Source of the DNA: Lumbricus rubellus | Taxonomy: Eukaryota > Annelida > Clitellata > Crassiclitellata > Lumbricidae | Direction: 5' to 3' | Length of the DNA: 64,000 nucleotides | NCBI GenBank assembly: GCA_945859605.1 | Contig: OX243821.1 | Coordinates: 33,530,657 to 33,594,656 of the forward strand | In this document: positions 9,780 through 20,479 of the stretch, in pieces | Position numbering within the stretch: the stretch's first letter is position 1 | Layout of the letters: each line of letters opens with the position of its first letter | Translations under genes and position numbers: made by a program | The notes under the pieces: generated by a model | The model's input: the letters and a program-made list of their open reading frames with translations, nothing else | Database searches by the model: none | Told to the model about the DNA's origin: nothing

Positions 9780-10560
9780 TAATGAAACACCTTTTTAATA
9801 TAATTATAAAATCTTATATAAATCTCATTTCAGTCATATTTTCTAAGTCGGAATAGCCAATTGAGAGACTGATTTCAGACATATATGGAACAATACATGT
9901 ATATTAGAGTCAGTTTACATTGCTGGCCATAAAATTATTTGATGCAAATGTCACTTTCGACAGTGCAGACATGCGATTTAATTGGACCATGCTTCTTTTG
10001 GTCTGATTTGCAAAATTCTTTTCTATTTAACCGCTCCTTCTGTGTGACCCATTTTAGATTGAATATAATTCGTTTCAGTTTTTCATTTTACCGAGGAAGT
10101 AGGATTCAAGTCAACCACTTAAGAAACAGGATGAACATTAAGGTTATTCGAGAAATTTATTTGTTCCTCTTGTGTAAATTCTACATGATCATTGAATCCC
10201 ATTTCATAAAACTGGGCTCACCACAGACAAGGCTACATTCTGCGCAAAACGGAGTCCTTTATGAAAGTTGAAAGAAAAATGATTTGAAATTCATTTTAAA
10301 CTGTCTGTGTTTCAACAGCCTGTGTTACTATAAGATGTTGATCTTTTTTATCATTGCTTTTGTATGCAGTGTCGTTGATCGAAGCGTCTAAGCAAGAATG
10401 TAGCACAATAAGTTTATGACGGAGATTTTATATAGCGTTTGATTAAATCGTTTTAAGGGTGTATAAAATGAGCGGTCTAATATTTCGGATTATTAAAGTA
10501 TTACAGTTGATACAGCACTATTTGCGATCGTTTTAAAGGTTTGAAATCAGTCATTATTCG
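9780..10560. repeat. F-block copy 2: PSE-TATA, decayed exon F, minus-strand motif doublet
   Basis: A PSE-TATA pair at 9787/9815 (ACACCTTTTTAA, TATATAAA, spacing 28) leads into sequence matching 4270-4620, including a decayed exon F at about 10075-10140 with stops and no usable donor. On the minus strand two motif pairs follow 80 bp apart: 10462/10434 (ACACCCTTAAAA, TATATAAA, spacing 28) and 10542/10514 (AAACCTTTAAAA, TGTATCAA). The same block, without the plus-strand box, is at 21430-22400, and its right half at 55310-55600. Confidence 0.6.
10075..10140 (+). pseudogene. Decayed copy of exon F
   Basis: Aligned to 4522-4597, the copy keeps ACCGAGGAAG...CAAGTCAACC and AAGAAACAGGATGAACA. The reading frame is broken by small deletions, and the GTAC donor has changed to TTAAGG. 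Confidence 0.5.
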
Positions 10561-10679
10561 ATTTCTGTTTGCTCTGCTAAATTGAACGAGTGTATAAGTA
10601 TGCATATTACGAATTTTAGGATTTTTAATTTTAAACGTGATATTTTAACATAGATATTTTCTGCGAATATTTGCTCGCT

Positions 10680-10740
10680 GACGTTGCCAGTCCCAAGCCT
10701 GGTTAACTGAGGAGGGTGGCATTGATGATCTTTGTCATTC
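10680..10740 (+). repeat. 'G' module: GCCAGTCCCAAGCC...GAGGAGGG recurrent segment
   Basis: GTTGCCAGTCCCAAGCCTGG then GAGGAGGGTGGCATTGATGA. At least fifteen copies lie in the window (near 21087, 22278, 25065, 29969, 30259, 32541, 33185, 39809, 39915, 42508, 47795, 49634, 52648, 54794 and 55310). In several, a PSE-TATA pair follows 60-100 bp downstream. A very similar string (GCCAGTCCCAAGCCCGGAT) is, from memory, common in fish genomes, so it is probably an ancient transposon core. Confidence 0.6.
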
Positions 10741-10908
10741 GAGACATGGTTACTGAAGTTATTCGCCATAAATCACTCAGCGCCATCGATCCATACTTCA
10801 CAATTATATTATGGCGCTTTTTAAATGTCCGGTAATAGTAATAAACTGATGTGTCAATAATTGCAATTATTTTAAGTGCCGAAATGTAAAATCTGCGGAG
10901 CTGACTAA

Positions 10909-10944
10909 ACACCTTTAAAAATGTTAACAGACAGTTATATAAAG
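10909..10944 (+). promoter_or_regulatory. PSE-TATA pair
   Basis: ACACCTTTAAAA at 10909 and TATATAAA at 10936, spacing 27. Downstream GGTCTAGCAATACAAAAG recurs near 28815 and, split by a SINE, at 54020/54243. Confidence 0.6.
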
Positions 10945-11189
10945 TTTCTTATTGGAAACCGCGTTTATTAGTCCGGGAATGCATTACAAATATCTATATG
11001 GTCTAGCAATACAAAAGTTTCCGGTAATTGAAATTAAAATTGAAAATTATATTCAAACTGTGATTGAAATAAAACGAAATTATCAGAAAATCTTAAGTCT
11101 GCATTCCATGAAAGGAATCCGATATTGAAGAAAAAATTGAAACTGTTAATTTTCACAACTCATGGATGGTCCGTTTTCAATCAGGAGAA

Positions 11190-11350
11190 GGTCAGGAGAA
11201 GGAGGAGGTGGAGGAGAAGATTGAGAAGTAGTAATATGGTGTTAAAATGAGAATTGCGCAGAAGAAAAGCTAAAGAAGAATACAATGAAGAGGAGGAGAA
11301 TGAGATTGGGAAGAAACTAAGAGCAAGAAAAAGAATGAAAAGAAAAACGT
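11190..11350 (+). repeat. Purine-rich GGAGAA tract
   Basis: About 150 bases almost free of pyrimidines (GGAGAAGGAGGAGGTGGAGG). This is simple sequence with no coding signal. Confidence 0.6.
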
Positions 11351-11490
11351 AGCTTTTTTCAGCAATACAATTTAATTAGGACAAAACTGTGATAATTTTA
11401 TTCACTGCTTGACGATGCCGGGTTTCAACCCCGCCATAGTTTAGGGATTAATGTGTCGTTTATTTATAAAGAAGACTAACATGGAAAATA

Positions 11491-11740
11491 AGACTAACAT
11501 GGTATGGACATGTGATCAGGATGGAGAGCGGAAGAATGCCGGCAAAAGCGTTGCACGGAGAAGTGGAGGGAACGAGGAGCAGAGGACGACCGAAGAAGAA
11601 ATGGATAGACAACGTACTGGAGGACATAGAAGACAAAGGAATGGAGTTGGGAAAGGCAATAGAACTCGCAAGAGACCGGCCGAAATGGAGAAGTTTTGTT
11701 AGAGCCTCATCGTCGGCGGATACCTGACGGAGGAGAAAGA
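11491..11740 (+). mobile_element. LINE fragment: C-terminal end of ORF2
   Basis: In one frame it reads RLTWYGHVIRMESGRMPAKA, then RSRGRPKKKWIDNVLEDI and later ELARDRPKWRSFV before a stop. This is the hallmark end of endonuclease/reverse-transcriptase proteins of I/RTE-like non-LTR elements (GHV-R and GRPKKRW-DN motifs, then A-DR-WR). Only the last 80 or so codons are present, a 5'-truncated copy. A-rich GAAAGAAAGAAG sequence follows the stop, as expected for a LINE 3' end. Confidence 0.85.
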
Positions 11741-11799
11741 AAGAAGAAAGATTTATAAATAGTTGACATTCTGAGGTGTTTTTGTTTGTGAGTGTATAT

Positions 11800-12120
11800 T
11801 CTTTATAGCAAATTTTAAAATTGTAAGACAGGTGTGTAACGCAATGCACGCTGTAGACTACAATTGTAGGATTTTCATGTATGTAGGAGCATTTTGTTTG
11901 AATTTCAAAGTGTAATCGAACCAATATATCAAACAATCAATCAAACAATCAATAAATCAATCAAACAATCAATCAATCAATCAAACAATCTATCAAAATT
12001 GCTATTGTGTTGTCTTGAAGCTCATATGAATCGTTTTGTTCATTGTATAATTTCGGATCACATTTAAAATCGATTCTCATTGTTTAGCAAATTGTTACCC
12101 GAATTATCAAAAATGTATAA
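11800..12120. repeat. Q-block copy 1 with a minus-strand PSE-TATA pair and (ATCA)n
   Basis: A minus-strand box at 11835 (ACACCTGTCTTA) has TATAAAGA at 11807, spacing 28. An (AATCA)n tract (11930-11998) and a segment ending CGATTCTCATTGTTTAGCAA follow. The block recurs at 27990-28260 and 40430-40690, and inverted at about 33340-33540. Confidence 0.55.
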
Positions 12121-12239
12121 TTATCAGGGTCATAATTAATATTATTAGTCATTGCCAAGTTTCACACCGCCCGCATTTGTTTAATATTGTTGTGTTAAGA
12201 GACAGCTAATTTCATACCTGAAGGGCGCAGCTGGTTTTT

Positions 12240-12480
12240 ATGACGCCATTAAAAATCATTAAAGAGGTGTTGTAAAAAGCTATCTCTTTGCTGGTTTGGA
12301 ATAGTCGTTTAACGACGTCTTGTGGCGAAAAGTCACCAACGACAACAGAAACTATGTTGGCATCATGCAATAATTAGCTGCATTCTGAGGGCTGAGGTCA
12401 TCATTGCGACTGGCAATACCGGGTTAATGGATCCATTTGTTATTCAAATAACTACCTAGAGAGGTGTATTATAATTATAA
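12240..12480 (-). promoter_or_regulatory. Two weak minus-strand PSE-TATA pairs
   Basis: Boxes at 12270 (ACACCTCTTTAA, with TCATAAAA at about 12243) and 12467 (ACACCTCTCTAG, with no good TATA). These are decayed or non-functional members. Confidence 0.35.
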
Positions 12481-12739
12481 ACTACGACTGGATAAAACAT
12501 TGTTAGAACATTATTACCATGACGCATAATTATGATTAGCGTTGATAAAGTCTGCACTGGCACCCCCGGCTAATCATATAATCATAAGTCAAGGACGGAG
12601 CTGAACGCTGAGCTAAATAGTCCAGAACCATCGTCGCTGTTTGCTTGGGAACGAAATCGAAAACTGTGTATTCATATCTAGCAGATTTTACAAGGGCGCA
12701 AAAAAAATTAAAATTAGTATAGAAGAGGGCTTGTCTTAA

Positions 12740-12776
12740 ACACCTTTAAAATGTTTGATAATTAATTTATATAACA
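12740..12776 (+). promoter_or_regulatory. PSE-TATA pair
   Basis: ACACCTTTAAAA at 12740, TATATAAC at 12768, spacing 28. Downstream sequence GCTACACCGCG is unlike other copies. Confidence 0.6.
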
Positions 12777-13043
12777 AGCTACACCGCGTTTTTCTCTCAT
12801 ACTGTAGTATTAACCGTTCAGCAAGGCCCGACGATAATGAATTTATAAACACAAAAATGCTATTTAAAAACAAAAGACAGGTTAGTATTGCTGCATTACT
12901 AGCTGGTTCGTTGTTCGTGTTACTGTATAAATCCGTTGTTGTCTAGCAACACACAATTTCTTTATCTATTATGTAACTCCTTTTCAATACTATCTACTGA
13001 GGAGCGATTCAGACATTACATCGGCTAAATAGGACAGTTAAAA

Positions 13044-13168
13044 TTGTATTGTATTGTATTTTATTTTATTGTATTGTATTGTATTGTATTGCATTGCATT
13101 GCATTGTACTGTATTGTATTGTATTGTATTGTATTGTTTTGTATTGTATTGTTTTGTATTGTATTGTG
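13044..13168 (+). repeat. (GTATT)n pentanucleotide microsatellite
   Basis: About 24 units of GTATT/GCATT/GTTTT. Open frames across it on both strands are repeat translation only. Confidence 0.9.
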
Positions 13169-13498
13169 TCCAAACATTTATAAAGCGAGAGAAACTGCTA
13201 TACAAGAACATTGTGTTCCCTTGCCACAGGAATTCAATTAATTCCAGCGACCGAGAAAGCACAACATAGCCTTGTGTTGTATCGGTTCTCGCGCGAATGA
13301 AAAGAAGTTCAGTCTGGACAGATGAACGAAGGGATGCTCGGTGTTGGACATTCAATGTAGAACGTGAAAGATTCTCAAGAATAATAGGTCCATGGGAGCT
13401 GAACGTTATGTAGTAACAGAAACTTAAAGTTCCGGGTAGCTACAATGAACACATGACATGTCAATTGTAACGTTAGGATTTTGTGCATTGTTGGTTAA

Positions 13499-13535
13499 AC
13501 ACCTTTAAAATAAAGTAGACTAAAACTATATAAAA
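13499..13535 (+). promoter_or_regulatory. PSE-TATA pair
   Basis: ACACCTTTAAAA at 13499 and TATATAAA at 13527, spacing 28: a near-perfect example. Immediately downstream GACAGCGATC can pair with GATCGTCTG, giving a small imperfect hairpin, and a T5 run lies about 100 bp after the TATA. Those would suit a short polymerase III product, but one case proves nothing. Confidence 0.6.
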
Positions 13536-13927
13536 GGCGTCCGTGACAGCGATCTATTGCCTCCATACGATCGTCTGGCAACTGTCGATTATCAAGAGAA
13601 AAGTTTCTGTTGTGTGAAAAGTAAACGAAATTTATTTTTGGTGAGTCTCGGGTAACGTGGTCTCCACCAGTCGAAGTCCTCATTTCTGATGGCACAGCAG
13701 TCCCTTCCTTGGCAATTCACCCTCGCCCCTCCTCTACGGTAAGGTGTATGTAAAACATTGCGTTAGGGATACTATTATACGACAAAGAATTTAATTTTAA
13801 AAGGGTTTTCTTCATTTGCTGTTTCCGCATAAATCGTTCAGTAGATTTGCAATTTACAACTTTGAATAAATCATCTTTTGCACAAGTGTTTGAACCAATA
13901 AAATGTTTTAAAAAAATTTACCCTTAG

Positions 13928-14600
13928 ACACCTTTTAAACAATTGCATCATAGTATATTTATATAAAAGTTTGTGACAAAAAATAATGTTTTGCTGTTCA
14001 CAATAACTATAATTGCAGTGTTAACGTATATTGACGATGTTTCAAAGGTATTTATTAGTACAAAAATATTATTTTTTAATAATAGCAATGATAGTCAAAA
14101 TAGAAAAAAACTATTTCATTGTTTGTATGTGTAGCATATTACAGTATTTTTTTATTGCAATAATTATATTATATTTTAAAAAGTATTACTTCACCATAGA
14201 AAACGGTGCCAATCACAAGCGTGGAATACGGAAGCGGACGGCGATGATGATCTTTGTTAATCCAGTGTAATAAGTTAAAATTATTATTTTCTTTAATGGG
14301 CCAATTATTTCTTTCCGCATTTTTTTGTAGGTTTACCCACATTGTATTATAAAAGTCAATCATCTATGTAGGAAACCATTAGTCTTTTAATTAAAGTCTT
14401 TTAATTAAATTTTATACTGTGCTTGAGGAACGTAGAATGACTAATGACTAATCAAAGAAAAATAAACGTGGGGCCTTAACCCATAAGATTTTTAATTCTT
14501 TCATTTTACGTGTATAATTGTACCAACTGCTAAAAGTTGCCAAATGGTTGGAAGAAATTGGACACCTTTTAAACAATTTTTATTTGCTTTATAAGTTCAA
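13928..14600 (+). promoter_or_regulatory. Two PSE-TATA pairs in very AT-rich sequence
   Basis: 13928 (ACACCTTTTAAA; TATTTATA at 13956, spacing 28, with a fuller TATATAAA at 13960) and 14562 (ACACCTTTTAAA; TATAAGTT at 14590, spacing 28). Both are followed by GTTTGTGAC/GTTCAATTTTG sequence. The 600 bases between hold no credible exon. Confidence 0.55.
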
Positions 14601-14917
14601 TTTTGTATACATACATATAGTAATTCAAGTGATTGTTGGTAAATTTTCCTGATATCGCTACAACACGAGGAAATAACATAAAATAAAGACAATGATAATT
14701 ATTCGTCATTGTCGGTTTGCATTTTTCCATTTAGTAAATTGGTCGTATGACTTAGACACTATCGACCAAATAAAGCATTGAACGATTTCGTGCTAGTCTA
14801 AGAGTAGGCCAGCAAATACAACAGGAGGGGCGATGTTCCGAAGCGACTAATTATAGACTCCACACGTGAGTTTTCTTACTTCGCCCCAAATTACATCGGA
14901 GAGTTATGCGGCCTTAC

Positions 14918-15015
14918 ATTCATTCATTCACTCATTCATTCATTCATTCATCCAATCATTCAATCAGTTCAAGAATTTTTATAACGCCCCATCAAAAACC
15001 ACACAGAAGCGCTCC
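14918..15015 (+). repeat. (TTCA)n and LINE/SINE tail module
   Basis: ATTCATTCA units run into ATAACGCCCC...GAAGCGCTCCCAG. This is the tail shared by L2-like LINEs and tRNA-derived SINEs here: TATATAGCGCC, 15-25 bases, CTACTCAGAGGCGCTCCC. Other loose tails are near 18370, 24350, 28390, 33980, 48170, 57390 and 59310. Confidence 0.55.
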
Positions 15016-15081
15016 CAGTCCAACTACGGTGATAAAAAATTTCATGGAGCTTGTAAAACGCTTGTCGAGTCAATCTAATTT

Positions 15082-15167
15082 TCTGCTCATCTGCCCACTT
15101 CCTCAGCGAAGGAATCCTCAAGAAATTCCTACAACGATGGAAGATTACAGACGTTGCTTTTCAATTT
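15082..15167 (+). pseudogene. K-block copy 1: kinase exon remnant (RYK-like)
   Basis: CTGCTCATCTGCCCAC...CTCAAGAAATTCCTACAACGATGG aligns with the kinase exon copy at 18945-19010. One inserted base after CTGCCCA shifts the frame and the 5' half is missing. It breaks off at TTTTCAATTTTA where a LINE is inserted. The paralogous sequence resumes at about 16986, beyond the LINE and a MITE. Confidence 0.55.
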
Positions 15168-16012
15168 TATTTATATTTATTTAGCTTTTGCAGAACGCGT
15201 CCAGCCACTGAACAGCAGCATCATCAGCCACATGTAAGGCGGTTAAACCACCCGGAAAGCGGGTTGTTTTGCAGACATCTACGATGTGTGACATTGTCTG
15301 GATGTCACCACAGCTACACAGTTGGTCCGAAGCCTGTCTCCATCGCACCATGTTAGCAGCACAGCGTCCTTGTCCAGTTCTAAAACGATTTAACGTTGAC
15401 CAATGCCCACGTGGCAGATCATGGCCAGGGGGCCAGACAGATGGCACGACCACGAGAGAATGGTTCACAACATCAGCTGCCAACCATTCAGTACAGTACA
15501 CCAGGCCGAAATAGCTGTCATGTCCTCCGCTGGTGGATTTAGCCATATGGGTCGTCTCGAAGCAAGGCGAACATTCGGGTGGAACACAATGTCCGTATAT
15601 AATGGGAGTCTGTCGTTTGCCATAACTTTTCTGAGTAACTTTGCCGATGCCTCCTCCCTTCGAAGATGAGGTGGAGAGATGTTGCTTAGCACAGGAAGCC
15701 ACGGCAAAGGAGTCGGCCGCAGTGTCCCTGAGATGATACGCATCGATGCATTCAGCTTTACGTCGACAAGATTGGTGTGGTGTGATCGAGCCCACACAGG
15801 GGCACAGTACTCGGCCGCCGAATAACACAAGGCCAATGCTGAACTTCTGAGGGTTGAAGCGTGGGCTCTTCAGTTGGAGCCAGCAATTTTGCTCAGCAGG
15901 TTGTTGCGGGTACCTACTTTAGCTGCTGTCTTTTTGAGATGTTCGTGGTACGTGAGAGCTCGGTCCAGAGCCACTCCCAGGTATACCGGCTTTTCACTAA
16001 CGTTAACCCTCA
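15168..16012 (-). mobile_element. LINE fragment: reverse-transcriptase C-terminal region, broken
   Basis: Minus-strand frames give KPVYLGVALDRALTYHEHL, then AEYCAPVWARSHHTNLVD and GTLRPTPLPWLPVLSNISPP, then LNRFRTGQGRCAANMVRW and DQLCSCGDIQTMSHIVDVC. These are the thumb and C-terminal zinc-knuckle region of jockey-like non-LTR elements (CxC...H...C). At least two frameshifts separate the parts. The 3' end has an (AAATA)n tail at about 15168-15182. The 5' end stops at the TTAA of a MITE at 16013. Confidence 0.85.
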
Positions 16013-16985
16013 GGCTACCAAGCTTTTTTGTAACACTGACTACCAAAGGGGAGGGGGTGGTCACCACCCCCCTTGGATTTTGGGTTTGGTTTGAGACATC
16101 ATAACTTGTAATACACCTACGGATTCAGCATTCATTTCTGCACAAAATGGTATATTTAGATTTAAAATATATGAAAGCACCCCGAAGTTATGAATTTTTT
16201 ACCGTAGGCACCCGTCGATTCCACAAAATGTATACTTTCGCATAAGCAAAATATTAGATTCTGTGTGTTTTAAACATGATTTATTTAATTAAAAATAGTT
16301 TACATATAATAAAGTCCAATATTCAACTATAAAAACTAGTAATAGGTTAGTTTTTATTATAATAACAAGAAAAAAACATGTATTAACTGCTGAAAAACGT
16401 TTACGCAGACTTATCGGTTTGCGTTGTAAAAAAAACCCAACATTTTCACACATTTAAATTTATTTTGAGCACTTACGGTCATCATATATCAAATTAATTG
16501 GTATCACAAAATAGCCCTTAATGCCCTCTATAGAATGACATAATTTATTTTTCTTAAAAGATAAATTATGAATAATTTTTAATAGGAAAAACATGGAAAT
16601 TTTATGAAAATAAAACACCTTTAATTATATTTTAATTTATTTTGAGCACTTCCGGTTGTCCAAAGACAACTCACTGAGCATGGAAATGTAGCCCCACATT
16701 CCCTCTAAAGAATGGTGTAATTGGTGTCTCTTCATGTCAAAGGACGGATAAGATACAGCTGATAATCTAAGGGGGGTGGTATCCACCCCCCCTGGTGCCT
16801 CGGGTAAATCGGGTATAACTTTTGAATGGTATGGTATATCATCAAACATTTTAGCTCAAAATGTGTGCAAATGAATCCTCTACAGCTACCTAAAACGTCA
16901 AAATTTTATTCCAAACGAAAAAAGTTTGATTTGGGAAAACCTAGGCGGGGTGGATACCACCCCCATCTGGTAGCCCGAGGGTTAA
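16013..16985. mobile_element. piggyBac-like MITE, family A, copy 1
   Basis: Ends TTAACCCTCAGGCTACCA and TGGTAGCCCGAGGGTTAA: inverted repeats of about 18 bp inside TTAA, the target duplication of piggyBac-type transposons. About 970 bp, non-coding. Three G-run/C-run palindromes lie inside (near 16050, 16775 and 16945; pattern GGGGGTGGT..ACCACCCCC). It carries no transposase, so it would be mobilised in trans. The other copies are at 41345, 58194 and 62920. Confidence 0.85.
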
Positions 16986-17021
16986 CATGTACAACATTAC
17001 TGGTTATCGCAGTCGTCTTGA

Positions 17022-17058
17022 ACACCTTTAATACACTATTTCATAATATTATTTAAAT
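17022..17058 (+). promoter_or_regulatory. K-block PSE-TATA pair (copy 1)
   Basis: ACACCTTTAATA at 17022, TATTTAAA at 17050, spacing 28, followed by TGTGGGTCGGTAAATGG. Paralogues are at 19085 and 34046. In this copy a LINE and a MITE were inserted upstream while the pair itself stayed intact. Confidence 0.55.
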
Positions 17059-17590
17059 GTGGGTCGGTAAATGGAACTGATGTTATAATTTTCGGTTTTC
17101 CTGCGGCGAAGAATAGAAAAACAATAATAATATGACTATGTCGAAACTGAAACTAATATTTTGCGGTATAGGAAATGATAACGAAAACTGAAAATTTATG
17201 TTGAATCCTATGGTTTAATTTGCATTCAATTCTTATTGTTCACCCTGTGTTGGTCTCAGTAGAAGTTCTTCATATTGTAAAAAATGACTGCAGATGAGAT
17301 TGTAAAGCTCCGTTTTGACAATTATTTGCATATAATTATTAATGTCCACCAAACGTGGTTGTCATAAATTAAATAAAACTGTAGAGCGATGAGCAATAGT
17401 CAATGTGAGATGTAACGAAGGAAATTATCAGTCTCAAGCACAGAAAAGTAGACTACCTGGCAACCATTATTAACAAGTATCGACTCTCACCAATGATTAT
17501 TGTGAATTACATGTACAGCAATCCTTACGATGAAATGATTCCGAATAAGATGCACTAAAAACGACTCGTGTGTATTTCTTATATACATGT

Positions 17591-17619
17591 AGCAAGGCTT
17601 TAAAACATGTGAAAGGTGT
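17591..17619 (-). promoter_or_regulatory. Weak minus-strand PSE-TATA pair
   Basis: ACACCTTTCACA box at 17619. At the standard distance (17591) is TACATGTA; a better TATATAAG begins at 17585, spacing 34. A second-rate member. Confidence 0.3.
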
Positions 17620-17730
17620 CTAAGGCGAATTCTCTTAGCAATCGATCTCAAGCTATTATAATAGACTTCATACGACTTCACGAGTCTAAGAATCAAAAAT
17701 TATTTGCCTAAAATAATATTTTCCCGTTTA

Positions 17731-17859
17731 TTGAACAATCCGGTTAACAGACCGCAACAGGTTGTAGCGTACAATTAAGCTAGATGTGTGACCAGCAAGA
17801 GCTGAACAGCAATGATCAATTCTGCTGGTTACAAAGGCGTGGACAATCACCACAGCGAC
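17731..17859 (-). mobile_element. LINE fragment (L2/CR1-like)
   Basis: The minus-strand frame reads VHAFVTSRIDHCCSALAG and then RYNLLRSVNRIV. This matches the LVHAFVTSRLDYCNSLL-type block after the reverse-transcriptase core in L2/CR1 elements. About 43 codons remain. It is joined directly to a V module at 17870-17945. Confidence 0.7.
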
Positions 17860-17975
17860 ATGGTTGGATCCGATTTGACCAGGGTCTATGACAACAGAGG
17901 CCGTTACCCTGGACATAAATTTGCATGGCATATTCCAGCACTTGATTAGCAAATTGATTCATTAAAGAATAATAA

Positions 17976-18360
17976 CAACCTCTTTAAGTGGATCATTAGC
18001 CTTATAAATAGGTGTCGCCAGAAATCAAATCTATATACGTTGTACATGCTATGACTCTGTATCATCTATACACCTCTTTTAAGCAATATCATCTACCTAT
18101 TAATATAAGCCGAAACGATGCAATTTTAATTGTATCGCTAAACTCGTGTTGAGGTAGAGAGGGGGTGCAGTTTGAGAATTGTAAAAAATTATTAGGTTTA
18201 TGTGGCGTTGGGGTATGCAATGAAAACTGTGTGACCACAAGAAGGACTAGAGGATTTGAACCCCCTAACTCTTTTCAAGTCTCACAATGTGGGTGAGAAT
18301 GGAGAGAGACGGGAGAGGAATAAATAATAGAGGGGCAAAAGAGAATCATGGGATCGGATT
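17976..18360 (+). repeat. S-block copy 1 with PSE-TATA pairs
   Basis: Pairs at 17976/18003 (CAACCTCTTTAA, TATAAATA, spacing 27) and 18070/18098 (ACACCTCTTTTA, TATTAATA, spacing 28). The block to 18360 recurs at 25420-25840 with pairs 25420/25447 and 25512/25540, and in part at 27592-27800. Shared text includes GTATGCAATGAAAACTGTG. Confidence 0.55.
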
Positions 18361-18516
18361 TTTCCTTTATTCATTTCAAGAATTTATATAGCGCCTCTTC
18401 CTGAAGTCCACTCAGAAGAGCTCCCCCAGTCCACTCTCATCTGGTTTGTAAGAGTTCTGTCTTCCTCCACTGAGTCGGTTAATGTTTAGAGACAAGAAGC
18501 AAATGCTCCAATTTAG

Positions 18517-18553
18517 ACACCTTTTGGACGTTATTATGTGACACTATATAAAC
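18517..18553 (+). promoter_or_regulatory. PSE-TATA pair
   Basis: ACACCTTTTGGA at 18517 and TATATAAA at 18545, spacing 28, then CACGTGACGCAGAATG. GACGCAG at the same distance also follows the TATA boxes at 42609 and 47897. Confidence 0.55.
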
Positions 18554-18777
18554 ACGTGACGCAGAATGTGCAATTGAATCATAAAACATTAAATAGAATC
18601 CTTTAGTCACCGGCGCTCAGAGCCTGCACCAATCAGTGCGTCTGAATATAGTGTGGCTTAACCCTTAACAGTTTTGAAATTTTGAAAATCGATTAAGATT
18701 TACTTGCTTTATTCACATTATGAAAAGGGTGCCTGATTTATTGGGACACAGTGTATATATAATCGCTGTCATCTTAG

Positions 18778-18806
18778 ACACCTTTAAAATGTGAGCCGTA
18801 TTTATT
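18778..18806 (+). promoter_or_regulatory. PSE box directly upstream of a kinase exon copy, TATA lost
   Basis: ACACCTTTAAAA at 18778, but position +28 reads TTACAG, the splice acceptor region of the kinase exon copy. Box retained, TATA degenerate. Confidence 0.35.
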
Positions 18807-18824
18807 ACAGACGAAGCGCGCTAG

Positions 18825-19021
18825 GACCAAGTTGATGTGATGTTACGTGAGGGTTGCTTCACTCTTGGTCTTCAGCACGATAATATCAACGCCATTACAG
18901 CCGCCTGTCTTGACCCCATTGATGGTCATCATCACCCTCTGCTTATCTACCCATTCCTCAACGAAGGAAACCTCAAGAAGTTCCTACAACGATGCAAAAT
19001 TTAAGACGTTGCTTTTCAATA
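18825..19021 (+). pseudogene. K-block copy 2: RYK-like kinase N-lobe exon with a stop
   Basis: Reads DQVDVMLREGCFTLGLQHDN, then INAITAACLDPIDGHHHPLL and IYPFLNEGNLKKFLQRCKI before TAA. This is the alpha-C helix to alpha-D part of a tyrosine kinase. GNLKKFLQRCK and LQHDNINAIT are close to RYK (GNLKLFLRQCK and HRNLLPIT in vertebrate RYK, from memory). The stop is a TCA-to-TAA change relative to copy 3. Acceptor candidates are CGCTAG at 18824 or ATTACAG at 18810. RYK is a Wnt co-receptor pseudokinase; this exon alone is not functional. An intact parent is not in the window. Confidence 0.7.
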
Positions 19022-19084
19022 GGTGATAAAAACCAATATCGTTAAATACGGATACGACATTGGTGGTTAATGCAGTCGTCTTGT

Positions 19085-19121
19085 ACACCTTTAAAACGCT
19101 GTTTCAGAATGCTATAAATAA
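19085..19121 (+). promoter_or_regulatory. K-block PSE-TATA pair (copy 2)
   Basis: ACACCTTTAAAA at 19085 and TATAAATA at 19113, spacing 28, then GTGTGAGTCGTGAAAT. It lies about 65 bp after the kinase exon copy, as in copies 1 and 3. Confidence 0.6.
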
Positions 19122-19474
19122 GTGTGAGTCGTGAAATAAATTTATGTTGGCCACCAATTCTGCGTCAAGGAATACCAAAGCAAATAGTATAATCTACGTT
19201 GAAACTGACACTCAAATATTTCGGTAAATGAAATAATGCGAAGATGAGAAAATTGATGTAGAACGTTACATCCGATTCTTTTTCTGCACAATGTATCAGT
19301 CAAACATCATGTCGTAAAAATAAAAAATCTTAATGATAATGTAGAGCTGGACTTGTTTATGTTTCGAAAAATTGAATGCTATATTTTCGAACGAATTTAG
19401 TTTTTATAGAATGAAAAAAAAAATTTGAATATATAAAATTTGCAAAAAACTAAGGTTTGAATTGGAACAAATAG

Positions 19475-20290
19475 ACACCTCTAAAACGGTTTATAGAAAA
19501 GCTTAATAAATTTGGAACACGCTCATGATGTACTTCAAATCTATCTCAATCTTGATCATCATCGTAAACGTTCTTCCAAGTACCACCGTTGTCTGTCCAG
19601 AGCGATTTGGCTGAGCTCATGGAGTGATGTAACGCAACACTCAACTATAGCCTATTCGTCCACCCATTCTTTATGGGGACGTCCCCTCTTGTTTGGAACA
19701 TTCTTCATCTTGATCGCGATCTAAGCGACAACAACAGCGCGCCCATGCCTAACAACTGCTGACTACCGATCAAAACTAAAGAGAGTTTTCATCGTAAGAC
19801 GTTGCAGTCATCTTACGCCGGATATTAAGAGCGTTGATGTTCTTATACATGGCATTAAAAAATAGTATACAGTGATCCGGTTCGACTCACACGTTCTGAT
19901 TAACATTTTCCACCGAGAGTCCATTATAAGCCCTAGAATCTTCGTCCTCGTCCTCAGTTTTGAGTTCCAATTAAGGACAAATTAAATTACAGTTCTCGAG
20001 TACTTTACAGATACTAGACCATTGCCGCTCTTTCTCACTACCATTCATATGATTGGAGTGTTATGATTTTCTGTATCATTTCTTTCAATGCAACTGGATG
20101 CGGTATGTCAGTCAGGGCTTGATATTGCAAGTATTTTTGTGTAATGATTATAAATAAAATAAAGAAGTTGTCTAAAAAAGGTGTCCAAGCATCAAATCAT
20201 CTTCCGATCATTATACATTCAACAAATTTGAACGAATAATTACAGTTTCATTTGAATTATCTTCTGCGTAAAATAATTCATATTTATCCA
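19475..20290. repeat. R-block copy 1 with PSE-TATA pairs on both strands
   Basis: Plus pair 19475/19503 (ACACCTCTAAAA, TTAATAAA, spacing 28). Minus pair box 20184 with TATTTATA at 20156 (ACACCTTTTTTA, spacing 28). The left part recurs at 60010-60560, the right part (including the minus pair) at 38380-38850, and the segment CCACCGTTGTCTGTCCAG again at the right window edge. No coding frame is conserved among copies. Confidence 0.55.
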
Positions 20291-20479
20291 TAGGAAAATA
20301 TAAATATATCTTTGACCAAGGAGTCCCAGTAAGCGAAGGAGAGCTTAATCCGCGAAGGTGGGCAATATTCTATATTTCGAAGCAAATATCTTAATTACTA
20401 GCTCGTAAGGAAAAAATCCGTAGTCTTAAATCTATATCAAACATGATTATTTCACAAGGGAAAGCCAGTTGAGCACGAT

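Noticed and set aside
15269..15669. Plus-strand frames of 81-88 codons
   Set aside because: Shadows of the minus-strand LINE reverse-transcriptase fragment.
16600..16660. ACACCTTT string inside each family A MITE (near 16615, 41963, 58805 and 63520)
   Set aside because: It lies in the MITE in all four copies and the bases at +28 are not TATA; taken as a chance match and not counted.
19512..19724. 70-codon frame and its counterpart near 60121
   Set aside because: The two paralogous copies do not keep a common frame.
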